This document shows, one piece after another, positions 31,437 to 40,155 of a stretch of DNA of 64,000 nucleotides. Both the position numbers and the translations under genes were made by a program. Source of the stretch: Nocardia transvalensis (GTDB lineage: Bacteria > Actinomycetota > Actinomycetes > Mycobacteriales > Mycobacteriaceae). The stretch spans positions 248,001-312,000 of the forward strand of contig NZ_JADLQQ010000007.1 of assembly GCF_015477765.1 (NCBI RefSeq). The letters run 5' to 3'. Position 1 is the first letter of the stretch; each line of letters begins with the position of its first letter. The notes under the pieces were generated by a model, which did no database searches, was not told the DNA's origin, and saw nothing but the letters and a program-made list of their open reading frames with translations.

Positions 31437-32537
31437 TCAAGGGGTGCGGATGCGATCTGCTCCGAGGGTCGCGGAGGCCAGGATGCGGCGGAGGCGCCAC
31501 GGGAGTGCGGTGAACAGAGCGGCCATGGCGGCGGCTGTTCCGGGGAGGTCGGTGCGGCCGGACAGGTAAGCCCGTTGATGCTGTGGCGGAAGGGCGAAGA
31601 AGGCGTCGAAGAAGGCGGGTAGCTCGTCCGGGGGGAGCGCCAGCAGTGCGCGCAGTCCGGCGCTGCGGAGCAGGTGAACGGCTCGGGCGCGGGCGATGTG
31701 GAGCGAGTGTCCCGTTGCGTAGGCATCGGCGGCGGCCAAGGTGGCGGTGACGCTGTAACCGGTGGCCGGGTGCAGCATTCCACCCGCCGCACCGAACCGG
31801 GTCGCGCCCGGACGCCCGCCCTCCACCGGGAAGCGCACATGTTCGACCCGTTCATCACCGTCGAGTTCCACACCGCGAGAACGCAGCCGGGCGTGCAGGC
31901 GTTCGCGCAGCGTTTTACCGGAGAGTGCGGGGCGACCGGCAAGGCAGGTTTCCTCCAGCAGAAACCGGTTGTCGCCCAGCGGGATCGCATACAGAAACGA
32001 GCGAGGTTCCGTCGGGCCGACGCCGTTGTCGGGGCGCCAGTCCATGAACAGCGGCTCGTCCCACCGATCACGAGGCACGACGATGCCATAGGCGGTCTGC
32101 TCGGCCCGTGCCGGGGAGCGTGGGATACCGCGGGCATCGATGACGCGGGTCGCGGTGACCAGCTCGCCCGGTGAAAGCCGCACCCACCGAGCGTGTTTCG
32201 CTCCGTCCGGTTCCCGGCCGAACGCGACACCGCGATCGGTGATCACCCGTGCCCCGTCGATATCGAGCGAGTCCTGCAGCGCCGCGGTGTCGAAAACCAC
32301 ATAGTCCCGGTCGATCTCGACGCGCCGGGTTCCCCAGGCGGACACCCGCACCGTTGCAGCCAAGGCCTGCGGCGCCACCCAGCTGGGCAGCTCGTCCGCC
32401 CACCCGGCGTAGGTGGCGGTCCAGCGGCGCCCCGGATGCGGATCGACGACCGTCACCGACATGCCGTGCGCGAGTGCACGATGGGCGAGCGCACGGCCGG
32501 CGGGGCCCAGGCCGCAGACGACGAGGTCGGTGGTCAC
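31437..32537 (-). CDS. Lycopene cyclase family FAD/NAD-binding protein
   Basis: A 366-residue flavoprotein of the CrtL/CrtY lycopene cyclase family: the N-terminal G-L-G-P-A-G nucleotide fold (residues 8-13), A-Y-G-I-V-V, F-M-D-W-R and F-L-L-E-E-T-C are the family landmarks. It would close the ends of lycopene to beta-rings at the membrane. GTG 32537 fits best; ATG starts further in would remove the dinucleotide fold. No other carotenoid gene is nearby, as is common in actinomycetes, where the cyclase may lie apart from crtEBI. Confidence 0.85.
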   Translation of the reverse strand: MTTDLVVCGLGPAGRALAHRALAHGMSVTVVDPHPGRRWTATYAGWADELPSWVAPQALAATVRVSAWGTRRVEIDRDYVVFDTAALQDSLDIDGARVITDRGVAFGREPDGAKHARWVRLSPGELVTATRVIDARGIPRSPARAEQTAYGIVVPRDRWDEPLFMDWRPDNGVGPTEPRSFLYAIPLGDNRFLLEETCLAGRPALSGKTLRERLHARLRSRGVELDGDERVEHVRFPVEGGRPGATRFGAAGGMLHPATGYSVTATLAAADAYATGHSLHIARARAVHLLRSAGLRALLALPPDELPAFFDAFFALPPQHQRAYLSGRTDLPGTAAAMAALFTALPWRLRRILASATLGADRIRTP

Positions 32538-32667
32538 GCTGGAGATTGGATCAGACCGCGATCCGCGTTTGGCGTGCGGCTCGGCGCGTCGGGTAGTGTC
32601 CTGCGCATGCCCGGGGGGAAGACCGCGGAGGGCGCAAGGGTGGCCCCGGGTGCGGAAGGTGGCACTC

Positions 32668-33537
32668 ATGACGTATCCCCCCGGCTCCGGCCCCTATGGC
32701 AACGGCCCCCAGGACCCGTGGGGTCAACCCGGCGGCTACCAGCAGCAACCTCCGGGGTACCAACAGCCCCAGCCCTCCGGTTGGGATATGCCCCAACCCA
32801 TGTGGGATGCCCAGCAGCAGCCGGGCTGGAATCCGCAGCAGCAGGGATACCCCGGCGGCTACCCGCCGCGCCCGCCGAAGAACAACACGGGCCTGATCGT
32901 CGGCATCATCTTTGCTGTAATCGCCCTACTGGTCATCGGCGTAGGAGCCGTCGTCGTCCTCACCCGCAACAAGACCGACGACATCAACACCGCCTCCCCG
33001 ACCACCGAGAACCTGGTCACGGCAACCAGCTCCCCCGGCCGCCCCACGACGGCCCGCCCGACCACGAAACCGACGGCATCGGCCTCCTCCCGATTCAGCT
33101 ACCAGGAGCACGCCAAGGACTGGGACTTCAAACTCGGTGACGTGCAGATGCACGCCGATTGGGTCGAGGGCCGCGACCACGCCACCTGCTCCGATATCGA
33201 GCTCCACGGCAAACTCACCGGCCTCGGCTGTCGATATGCCGCCGAGATGGTGTACCGGTCCGAGGGCGGCGCGCTGATGCTGACCCAGCTCGTGCTGGGA
33301 ATGTCCGACGAGGGCAAGGCCACCGCCGCGCACGACCAGTTCACCGACGAGGACCTGAAGTTCCGGCCGGGCACCTACATCGACGACTTCGCCATCGGCA
33401 AGTGGAGAGAAATCAACCAGAAGGATTTCCTCGTCGTCACCCTCGTAACGACGACCAGCGCGGTCGACGACGAAACCGCCAGCAAGTACTTGAAGTACCT
33501 GCACACCGACACCGCTACCGCCCTGCTCTTCCGCTGA
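32668..33537 (+). CDS. Membrane-anchored protein with Pro/Gln/Gly-rich cytoplasmic N-terminus
   Basis: A 289-residue protein: residues 1-72 are rich in Pro, Gly, Gln and Tyr (repeated P-G-Y-Q-Q-Q / Q-Q-P-G-W type), one membrane helix follows (about 75-98: G-L-I-V-G-I-I-F...V-V-V-L), then a Thr/Pro linker and a roughly 150-residue outer domain with three cysteines. This is the common actinobacterial layout for small cell-surface proteins with a disordered cytosolic tail. No function assigned. Its stop directly abuts the stop of the convergent SDR gene (33537/33538). Confidence 0.75.
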   Translation: MTYPPGSGPYGNGPQDPWGQPGGYQQQPPGYQQPQPSGWDMPQPMWDAQQQPGWNPQQQGYPGGYPPRPPKNNTGLIVGIIFAVIALLVIGVGAVVVLTRNKTDDINTASPTTENLVTATSSPGRPTTARPTTKPTASASSRFSYQEHAKDWDFKLGDVQMHADWVEGRDHATCSDIELHGKLTGLGCRYAAEMVYRSEGGALMLTQLVLGMSDEGKATAAHDQFTDEDLKFRPGTYIDDFAIGKWREINQKDFLVVTLVTTTSAVDDETASKYLKYLHTDTATALLFR

Positions 33538-34302
33538 TCAAAGCCCGCCGGTGGACAGCAGGCCGCCGTCGACTCGGACCACCTCGCCGGTGATCCAGGA
33601 CGCTCGGTCCGAGACCAGGAAGCTGACCAGGGCCGCGACGTCTTCCGGGGTGCCGAGGCGCTTCATGGGGTATCCGGCGGCTGCAGCGCCCTCGTCGGCG
33701 GAGTACAGGGCATCGGCGAAGCGGGTTTTGACTACGCCGGGGGCTACCGCGTTGACACGGATGGTGGGGGCCAGTTGCCAGGCCAGTTCCTCGGTGAGGC
33801 GGATGAGGGCGGCCTTGGAGGCGCCGTAGGCGGCGATGACGCCGGTGGATCGGATTCCGGCGACGCTGGCGACGTTGACGATCGCGCCGCCGTGGTCGCG
33901 CATCCACGCCCGGTAGGCCTCCTGCGCGTAACCGAGGGCCGCGACGACATTGACATCGAAGATCTTGCGGACCGCATCCAGGTCGGCCTCCATCAGCGCC
34001 CCGTAGACCGGGTTGATGCCGGTGTTGTTGATCAGGATGTCCAGCGACCCGAATTCGGCGACCACGGCTCCCACGGCCTCGGCGCGGGCGGCCGCGTCTC
34101 CGGAATTCCCTGCCAGGGCAACCACTTTGCCGGGGTGGCCGAGTGCCCGCAGCTCGTCCGCGGTGGCCGACAGCGGCTCGGCCTTGCGCGCGGTGATCAG
34201 CACATTCGCACCCTGGGAGAGCAACTCCGCCGCGATCGCCCGGCCGATACCCCGGCTCGCCCCCGAAACCAGCGCTGACTTGCCCTTCAACTCCTCACTC
34301 AT
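33538..34302 (-). CDS. Short-chain dehydrogenase/reductase (FabG-like)
   Basis: A 254-residue classical SDR: G-A-S-R-G-I-G (residues 14-20), N-N-T-G (the N-N-A-G element with Thr), S-V-A-G, the catalytic Tyr/Lys in Y-G-A-S-K and the terminal V-D-G-G. NAD(P)-dependent oxidoreductase of unknown substrate, cytosolic. ATG 34302. It is divergent from the ABC-F gene, with 144 bp between the starts. Confidence 0.9.
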   Translation of the reverse strand: MSEELKGKSALVSGASRGIGRAIAAELLSQGANVLITARKAEPLSATADELRALGHPGKVVALAGNSGDAAARAEAVGAVVAEFGSLDILINNTGINPVYGALMEADLDAVRKIFDVNVVAALGYAQEAYRAWMRDHGGAIVNVASVAGIRSTGVIAAYGASKAALIRLTEELAWQLAPTIRVNAVAPGVVKTRFADALYSADEGAAAAGYPMKRLGTPEDVAALVSFLVSDRASWITGEVVRVDGGLLSTGGL

Positions 34303-34446
34303 GCGACCGCACGTTACAGCAATCACACTGCGTGAGCCGGTGCGGCGAGGAGGTCGTTCGCGAAGGTAAAATCGGTGGTTCTTGTGTGCTTCGGCATTGC
34401 ACACTCGGACGGACCAGCAACCACCACCAAGCCCGAGGAGACTTTT

Positions 34447-36078
34447 GTGATCACCGCGACCGACCTGGAGGTCCGGGCCGGAATCCGCACCCTGCTGACC
34501 GCGCCCGGTTCGGCGCTGCGGGTGCAGGCCGGCGACCGGATCGGGCTGGTCGGACGCAACGGTGCCGGGAAGACCACCACCCTGCGCATCCTTGCCGGGG
34601 AGGGCGAGCCGTACGCCGGGAAGGTCACCCGCTCCGGTGAGATCGGTTATCTCCCACAGGATCCGCGCGAGGGCAATCTCGACGTGCTCGCGCGTGACCG
34701 GGTGCTGTCGGCCCGCGGCCTGGACACCCTGATCCGGGATATGGAAAAGCAGCAGGCGCTGATGGCCGAGGTCGCCGACGACGCCGAACGCGAGAAGGCG
34801 GTGCGCAAGTACGGCCGCCTCGAGGAGCGGTTCTCGGCGCTGGGCGGTTACGTCGCCGAGAGCGAGGCCGCCCGCATCTGCCACAGCCTGGGCCTGCCCG
34901 ACCGGGTGCTCGGCCAGTCGCTGCGCACCCTGTCCGGCGGCCAGCGCCGCCGCATCGAGCTGGCCCGCATCCTGTTCTCGGCCTCCGACGGCAGCGGCGG
35001 CAAATCCGACACCACGCTGCTGCTCGACGAGCCGACCAACCATCTCGACGCCGACTCCATCACCTGGCTGCGCGGCTTCCTGCAGAGCCACGACGGCGGC
35101 CTGATCGTGATCAGCCACGACGTGGAGCTGCTCGAGGCCGTGGTGAACAAGGTGTGGTTCCTCGACGCGGTGCGCGGCGAGGCCGACCTCTACAACATGG
35201 GCTGGAAGAAATACCTCGACGCCCGCGCCACCGACGAGCAGCGCCGCCGCCGCGAACGCGCCAACGCCGAGAAGAAGGCGTCGGCGCTCAAGGCCCAGGC
35301 CGCCAAGCTCGGCGCGAAGGCCACCAAAGCCGTTGCCGCCCAGAACATGGTCAAGCGCGCCGAACGGATGCTGGCCGAGGTCGACGAGGTGCGGGTGGCC
35401 GACAAGGTCGCGCGCATCAAATTCCCCGAGCCCGCCGCCTGCGGGAAGACGCCGCTGATGGCGGAGAACCTCACCAAGATGTACGGCTCGCTGGAGATCT
35501 TCACCGGCGTCGACCTGGCCATCGACCGCGGCAGCCGGGTCGTGGTGCTGGGCCTCAACGGCGCCGGTAAGACCACGCTGCTGCGGCTGCTGGCCGGGGC
35601 CGAGCAGCCGAGTGCCGGGCAGCTGGTTCCGGGGCACGGCCTGAAGATCGGCTATTTCGCCCAGGAACACGACACCCTCGACGACACCGCGACGGTGTGG
35701 GAGAACATCCGCCACGCGGCACCCGACGCGGGCGAACAGGATCTGCGCGGCCTCCTGGGTGCGTTCATGTTCTCCGGACCGCAGCTCGAACAGCCCGCGG
35801 GCACCCTGTCCGGCGGTGAGAAGACCCGTCTGGCGCTGGCCGGGCTGGTGTCCTCGGCGGCCAATGTGCTGCTGCTCGACGAGCCGACCAACAACCTGGA
35901 TCCGGTCTCGCGCGAACAGGTCCTCGACGCACTGCGCAGCTACGCCGGTGCGGTGGTGCTGGTGACCCACGATCCCGGTGCCGCCGAGGCGTTGAATCCC
36001 GAGCGGGTCATCATGTTGCCCGACGGCACCGAGGATCACTGGTCGCAGGATTACCTCGAGCTCATTCAGCTGGCCTGA
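34447..36078 (+). CDS. ABC-F family ATPase (Rv1473-like)
   Basis: A 543-residue soluble protein with two ABC domains and no membrane helices. Domain 1 has G-R-N-G-A-G-K-T-T, L-S-G-G-Q and L-L-D-E-P-T-N-H-L-D; domain 2 has G-L-N-G-A-G-K-T-T, L-S-G-G-E and L-L-D-E-P-T-N-N-L-D. Between them lies a charged linker rich in Lys/Arg/Ala. ABC-F proteins act on the ribosome, as translation factors or antibiotic protection factors; the M. tuberculosis counterpart Rv1473 has been linked with macrolide tolerance. GTG 34447 has GAGGAG upstream and gives a length almost equal to Rv1473. Gene order with the small HTH gene, acnR and acn is that of mycobacteria, with insertions. Confidence 0.9.
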   Translation: MITATDLEVRAGIRTLLTAPGSALRVQAGDRIGLVGRNGAGKTTTLRILAGEGEPYAGKVTRSGEIGYLPQDPREGNLDVLARDRVLSARGLDTLIRDMEKQQALMAEVADDAEREKAVRKYGRLEERFSALGGYVAESEAARICHSLGLPDRVLGQSLRTLSGGQRRRIELARILFSASDGSGGKSDTTLLLDEPTNHLDADSITWLRGFLQSHDGGLIVISHDVELLEAVVNKVWFLDAVRGEADLYNMGWKKYLDARATDEQRRRRERANAEKKASALKAQAAKLGAKATKAVAAQNMVKRAERMLAEVDEVRVADKVARIKFPEPAACGKTPLMAENLTKMYGSLEIFTGVDLAIDRGSRVVVLGLNGAGKTTLLRLLAGAEQPSAGQLVPGHGLKIGYFAQEHDTLDDTATVWENIRHAAPDAGEQDLRGLLGAFMFSGPQLEQPAGTLSGGEKTRLALAGLVSSAANVLLLDEPTNNLDPVSREQVLDALRSYAGAVVLVTHDPGAAEALNPERVIMLPDGTEDHWSQDYLELIQLA

Positions 36079-36083
36079 GAGGC

Positions 36084-36938
36084 TCAGCCGACCGCGGTGT
36101 CGTCCTCGGCTTCGGCGGCGTGGCGGGCCTTCGAGGTCGTACCGGACGGTTTGGGCGCGAACACCGAAGCCAGTGAGCCACCGGCCTTTCCGAGGGAGCT
36201 GCTGCCGGTGCCGAGCGCGGCGCTGCCGCTGCCCAGCGCCTTGGCCAGCGCGCCCAGCGGCCCGGCGACCGCACTGCCGCTGCCGCTGCCGGTGCCGAGA
36301 AGGTCCCCGACCGGCGCGACGGCGGCGCTGCCGGTGCCGAGCGCCGCACTGCCCGACCCCAGCGCCTGCGCCAGCGAGCCGCCCGCCGCACTGCCGGTGT
36401 TGAGGATCTGGGCGAAGCTCGCCAGCAGCTCGCCCAGATCAGGGGCGGCCGGAGCGGCCGAGGGGGTGTCCTTCTTCTTCTCGCCCTTCTTCTCGGCGTC
36501 CGGCTTCTTCGCGTGCTTACCGTGGCCGCCCGCATTTCCGCTCAGGCGGTCGGTGTGCTGGGTCTCGGTCCGATCGGCCACCGTCTCGGCCGGGCGTTCG
36601 GCGTGCTGCTGCGGCTCCTCCTCGTAGGTGAGCGGGATCCCGTGGCGGCCCGCGTGCTGGTCGGAGGCGTCCGATGCGGCGGGCGATTCCCCGTTCTCCA
36701 CGAGGGTTTCCATCTGCGCCGGGGTGGTGGCGGGGCGTGTGGTGATCCCCGGGGTGATCGGGGCCGCGGAACGCCACGGGGTCTCCAGGTCGGTCCAGCT
36801 CGTGGTGGTGTGGATCGCCCGATTCTCGTGGGAGGGACCGTGTTCGGTGGTCACCGCGGCGGTCACCAGTGCGGTCGCCGAGAGCATGGCCAACCGCACC
36901 GCACCGAGGGAATGTTGTTTCGCGCTGTGCTTACCCAT
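36084..36938 (-). CDS. Secreted low-complexity protein with Gly-Thr-Gly-Ser-Ala-Ala repeats
   Basis: A 284-residue protein with an N-terminal signal-like segment (residues 13-29), a polar middle with H-A-K-K-P-D-A-E-K-K-type charged patches, and a C-terminal half built from short repeats of the type L-G-S-G-S-A-A / L-G-T-G-S-A-A (about residues 170-260). I do not recognise a family. The repeats recall amphipathic secreted proteins of nocardiae and mycobacteria. Stop lies 5 bp from the end of the convergent ABC-F gene. Function unknown, presumably cell-surface or secreted. Confidence 0.65.
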   Translation of the reverse strand: MGKHSAKQHSLGAVRLAMLSATALVTAAVTTEHGPSHENRAIHTTTSWTDLETPWRSAAPITPGITTRPATTPAQMETLVENGESPAASDASDQHAGRHGIPLTYEEEPQQHAERPAETVADRTETQHTDRLSGNAGGHGKHAKKPDAEKKGEKKKDTPSAAPAAPDLGELLASFAQILNTGSAAGGSLAQALGSGSAALGTGSAAVAPVGDLLGTGSGSGSAVAGPLGALAKALGSGSAALGTGSSSLGKAGGSLASVFAPKPSGTTSKARHAAEAEDDTAVG

Positions 36939-37341
36939 CAGATGTCTGCCTTCGTCGACGTTATGGATCCGTGATTTGCGTCGAATCGTAAAGGTGACAA
37001 ACCGAACTCGATACCAGAGTTAGGCGAGCTTAAGGCGGATTAATTCCAGCTGGAACTTGCATGGCACTGTGCACGGTTACCGCGTCCGCATGTTGTGCTC
37101 GTTCCCAAGGGAGGTTTGGCGCTCGGAGAAGTCGAGGTTTAACCGGGGTGTGACTGGTTGGTCCTGGCTGGAACCTGTTGTGGCCGAGCCGGGTTCCGCA
37201 TCGCGTGAAGGTGTGCCTTCACATCCCTTCAGCCCGAGGGGGTTCGATATTGCGAGCCGGAACCGAATTGAATACCGTTCCGGCGCAGCGTTGTTGCGCT
37301 TCGCATCGAGATCATCCCGATATCTTCCTTCGAAAGGCATT
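36939..37341. other. 403-bp intergenic region with two perfect palindromes
   Basis: The space between two divergent genes for secreted proteins is lower in GC than its surroundings. It contains TTCCAGCTGGAA (37045-37056, perfect 12-bp palindrome) and a hairpin GTGAAGG-TGTG-CCTTCAC (37205-37222). I see no convincing gene here. The palindrome is a candidate operator and the hairpin would lie in the 5' leader of the CAP-domain gene. Confidence 0.5.
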
Positions 37342-38706
37342 ATGAGTTTCTCATCGGCCACCATGCGCTCGTTGTCCGCCACGGTCGGCCTGTCGGCCCT
37401 CACCGTCTGCGCCCTCGCCGGGACCCCGCTCGCCGCCGCGGCACCGCAGTCACAATCCGCCGCCGACGAGGTGATCAGCCTGACCAACGCCGAACGCGCG
37501 AAGGCCGGCTGCCCCGCCCTGAAAGCCGAAAGCCATCTCACCGACGCCGCGCAATCCCACAGCGAGGACATGGCCCGGCGCGGCTTCTTCGACCACAATT
37601 CGTCGGCCGGTGATCCGGGCGACCGAATCAGCGCGGCCGGATACCGCGCCCGGACCTGGGCCGAGAACATCGCGATGGGCCAGCGGACCGCCGAGGAAGT
37701 GGTCGACGCGTGGATGAACAGCGCGGGTCACCGCGCCAACATCCTCAATTGCGGCCTGCACGACATCGGCGTCGGATACGCGCAGAACGGAAACGGAACT
37801 CCTTACTGGACACAGGATTTCGGCACTTCCAACGGCAAGGCAGCGGATAAGCCGGGCGGTGGGGGACACGGTTCGGGTAAACCCTCGGGGGACGGCCAGG
37901 GTTCGGGTAAGCCTTCCGGCGGCGGCCAAGGCGCGGCCACGCCGTCCGGCAGTGGCGGCGGATCGGATAAGCCCTCCGGTGGTCAGGGTTCGGGTAAGCC
38001 GTCCGGGGGTGGTCAGGGGTCTGGCAAGCCGTCCGGTGGGCAGGGTTCGGGCAAGCCGTCCGGTGGCGGGCAAGGGGCGGGTGAACCGTCCGGCGGTGAC
38101 CAAGATTCGGGTAAGCCCTCGGGCGGCCAAGGCGCGGATAAGCCGTCGGGCGGCGACGACGGCCAAGACGCCGGTGACGGTCCCGATGGTTCGTGGATCC
38201 CCTGGGACGACGGCAGCGACAGTGACACATCGGATCCCTCGGGCGCAGGCGATGCGCCCTCCGGCGGCGGTGCCGACTCGTCGGATCCGTGGGGCGACGG
38301 TGGTGCGCCCTCCGGCGGCGGTGAGGATGCCTCGTGGGATCCTTGGGGCGATGGGGGAGATGCGCCCTCTGCCGCCGGTGACGACGCCTCGGGGGATCCG
38401 TGGAGTGGCGACGCCGACGCCTCCTCGAACGAGGGCGACACCGCCTCCTCGAATCCTTGGGACGACTGGTTCGGCACTCCGTCGACCGCCGACGACTCGT
38501 CCTGGGACCCCTGGAGCAATGGCTTCGACACGCCCTCCGACACTGCGGGTGACGCCTCGTGGGACCCGTGGAGCAACGGCTTCGATGCCCCTACTGGCAA
38601 TGCAGGCAATACATCGTGGAATTCCTGGGGTGACAGTTTCGACTCGTCCTGGGACGAGGCCTTCGGCCTGCTCGCAGGTCAGGGCGGAGGCCAGTGGTGG
38701 GGCTGA
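37342..38706 (+). CDS. Secreted CAP/SCP-domain protein with long Gly/Pro/Ser/Lys and Trp/Asp repeat tail
   Basis: A 454-residue protein. A signal peptide ends at A-A-A-A-P (about residue 35). A bacterial CAP domain follows (42-161; L-T-N-A-E-R, H-S-E-D-M-A, W-A-E-N-I-A, W-M-N-S-A-G-H-R-A-N-I-L, Y-W-T-Q-D-F). Residues 170-275 are a repeat built on G-Q-G-S-G-K-P-S-G, and 276-454 an acidic repeat with D-P-W and S-W-D-P-W-S-N-G-F-D units. Bacterial CAP proteins are secreted, often calcium-dependent, of unclear function. The tail is unusual in being rich in Trp and Asp. ATG 37342 lies 4 nt after AAAGG; the long frame upstream has no signal-peptide logic. Confidence 0.8.
   Translation: MSFSSATMRSLSATVGLSALTVCALAGTPLAAAAPQSQSAADEVISLTNAERAKAGCPALKAESHLTDAAQSHSEDMARRGFFDHNSSAGDPGDRISAAGYRARTWAENIAMGQRTAEEVVDAWMNSAGHRANILNCGLHDIGVGYAQNGNGTPYWTQDFGTSNGKAADKPGGGGHGSGKPSGDGQGSGKPSGGGQGAATPSGSGGGSDKPSGGQGSGKPSGGGQGSGKPSGGQGSGKPSGGGQGAGEPSGGDQDSGKPSGGQGADKPSGGDDGQDAGDGPDGSWIPWDDGSDSDTSDPSGAGDAPSGGGADSSDPWGDGGAPSGGGEDASWDPWGDGGDAPSAAGDDASGDPWSGDADASSNEGDTASSNPWDDWFGTPSTADDSSWDPWSNGFDTPSDTAGDASWDPWSNGFDAPTGNAGNTSWNSWGDSFDSSWDEAFGLLAGQGGGQWWG
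37852..38640 (+). repeat. In-gene tandem repeats (Gly-Ser-Lys-Pro then Asp-Pro-Trp units)
   Basis: Short in-frame repeats: up to about 38166 units encoding G-Q-G-S-G-K-P-S-G or close variants, then from about 38270 units containing D-P-W or S-W-D-P-W-S-N-G-F-D. Likely to vary in copy number between strains by slippage. Confidence 0.75.
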
Positions 38707-38822
38707 GGGGGTTTCGGCCTACCCTGGACGCCGAATTGGTGATGCGAATCACAGAGAGGCGTTGATCACGGAGAGCGGAGTGTCTAGCCTGGAATGAGGC
38801 TGCAGGGCGACCGGAGGAAGCC

Positions 38823-39062
38823 ATGAGTGACAGGCCCGCACAAGGGAAGTCCACGCTGGGTAAGGGCACGCGCGTCACCGGAAAGTCGCGAGACCGCCTG
38901 CAATCCCAGCTCAAGAAGCAGTACGAGGCGGGAGCGAGTATCCGCTCACTGGCACGGGAGACCGGCCGCTCGTACGGGTTCATCCACAACGTGCTCGTGG
39001 AGTCGCATGTGCAACTCCGCAGCCGCGGTGGCGCGAACCGCCGCAAGTCGGCCAGCAAGTAA
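38823..39062 (+). CDS. Small helix-turn-helix protein (Rv1473A-like)
   Basis: A 79-residue basic protein. After a charged N-terminus with K-G-x-R-V-T-G it has one helix-turn-helix: A-S-I-R-S-L-A-R-E-T-G-R-S-Y-G-F-I-H (residues 38-55), and a C-terminal R-S-R-G-G-A-N-R-R-K. This small family is conserved across actinobacteria and stands next to the ABC-F gene in mycobacteria as Rv1473A. It likely binds DNA; its targets are unknown. GGAGGAAGCC lies upstream of ATG 38823. Confidence 0.85.
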   Translation: MSDRPAQGKSTLGKGTRVTGKSRDRLQSQLKKQYEAGASIRSLARETGRSYGFIHNVLVESHVQLRSRGGANRRKSASK

Positions 39063-39211
39063 GACGGCTAGACGAACGCGAGTTCCCCTGGACGGCTTGG
39101 CTTTTCGCGAACATTCCGCGTAAAGCCCCGCCCGGGAGAATGATGCGTCACGCGCCGATCCGGTGGTGCCGGGGCACCCGTCGAGGCACGGGCATGCCCA
39201 GCCTCGGCTCC

Positions 39212-39432
39212 GGCACGTTCCCGTCTCGGTCCCGGATCCGGCGCGTTCCCGTCTCGGTCCCGGATCCGGCGCGTTCCCGTCTCGGTCCCGGATCCGGCGC
39301 GTTCCCGTCTCGGTCCCGGATCCGGCGCGTTCCCGTCTCGGTCCCGGATCCGGCGCGTTCCGGCTCGGTTCCGGATTTGGCGCGTTCCGGCTCGGTTCCG
39401 GGTCCGGCGTGTTCCCGCTCGGTTCCGGATCC
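39212..39432. repeat. Intergenic tandem repeat: five 28-bp units plus three 27-bp variants
   Basis: Five near-identical 28-bp copies (start 39212, 39240, 39268, 39296, 39324), each with GGCGCGTTCCCG at the front and GGATCC at the end; the first differs by one base. Three diverged 27-bp copies follow (39352, 39379, 39406) with GGCTCGGTTCC in the middle, then a partial copy. A minisatellite of the VNTR type. Because 28 is not a multiple of 3, it is not coding in a meaningful way. Confidence 0.9.
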
Positions 39433-39452
39433 GGCGTGTTCCCGTTTCCGTC

Positions 39453-39504
39453 CCGGCGTGCTTTTGGCCGGGACCGCAAGGGATTCCGGCCGAAAGCACG
39501 CCGG
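39453..39504. terminator. Strong hairpin at the end of the repeat region
   Basis: 19-bp arms at 39453-39471 and 39486-39504 with a single mismatch and a 14-nt loop (arm core GCGTGCTTTTGGCCGG against CCGGCCGAAAGCACGC). It lies between the rightward HTH gene and the leftward cupin gene, so it may end transcription from both sides. The rest of the 517-bp gap 39063-39579 holds the tandem repeat and no gene. Confidence 0.6.
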
Positions 39505-39579
39505 AATCGCACGGGCATAGGGGTGCTGGGACGCGGGCGCAGGGGGTGTCGCAGCGGAAGGTGCGCGGCACCCAACTCC

Positions 39580-40083
39580 TCACTGGCGGTTGGCATTCCG
39601 CTCTGCCCACCAGCGCGGCGCATCCACGAAGTGGTTGTCGTACTCGTCTCCCACCGCCGCCATCTCGGCAGGCGTCGCCTGTCCATGGGCGAACCGTTCG
39701 AGCGTCCGGAAGTACTCGAACCGCTGCACACCCGGCGTCAGGGCGATGAGGATGCGGGCCGGGCTGCCCGGCGCCGCGCCGAACGCATGCGGCATGAACC
39801 GCGGCACCACGATCGACCCGCCCGTTCCGACGGTGACGATCTCCTCGCCCGCCATCACCTGCAGTTCACCGTCGGCGACGTAGAACAGCTCCTCCGAACG
39901 GGTGTGATAGTGCGGCGACGCACCATCGGCACCGGTCGCCATCGTCACCTCGAGCGTGCTGACGCTGCGGCCGGTCTCCTCGGCATCGATGAGCAGCCGC
40001 ATCGTGACCTCGGCGGTCCGGCGCACCTCGGCCTCGGCGGGCTGACGGATGACTGCGGGCATGGACGGCTTCGTGACCTGCAT
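39580..40083 (-). CDS. Cupin-domain protein
   Basis: A 167-residue single-cupin protein: P-H-Y-H-T-R-S-E-E-L-F-Y-V (motif 1 with His, His, Glu) and P-R-F-M-P-H-A-F (motif 2 with His) supply the metal-binding residues. Possible roles are dioxygenase, isomerase or sensor of quinone-type stress. ATG 40083 is preferred (GGAG 8 nt upstream) over an in-frame GTG at 40092. It is divergent from a MarR regulator, and the two share a doubled operator, so it is the likely target. Confidence 0.85.
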   Translation of the reverse strand: MQVTKPSMPAVIRQPAEAEVRRTAEVTMRLLIDAEETGRSVSTLEVTMATGADGASPHYHTRSEELFYVADGELQVMAGEEIVTVGTGGSIVVPRFMPHAFGAAPGSPARILIALTPGVQRFEYFRTLERFAHGQATPAEMAAVGDEYDNHFVDAPRWWAERNANRQ

Positions 40084-40097
40084 GATCCCCACTCCAG

Positions 40098-40130
40098 TAG
40101 TTCGCTATCGAATAGTTCGCTACCGAACTA
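40098..40130. promoter_or_regulatory. Doubled MarR-type operator between cupin and marR genes
   Basis: TAGTTCG-CTAC-CGAACTA (40113-40130) is a perfect 7-4-7 dyad. A second, imperfect copy TAGTTCG-CTAT-CGAATA starts at 40098, 15 bp before, and shares bases with the first. It lies between the two divergent starts and just upstream of the -10-like TAGAAT (40143-40148) of the regulator gene. Confidence 0.75.
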
Positions 40131-40155
40131 TATCCCAGCGAATAGAATCCCGGCC

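Noticed and set aside
39163..39610. Open frames across the 28-bp tandem repeat on both strands
   Set aside because: The frames exist only because the repeat has no stops. Repeat length is not a multiple of three and there is no ribosome binding site or codon pattern.
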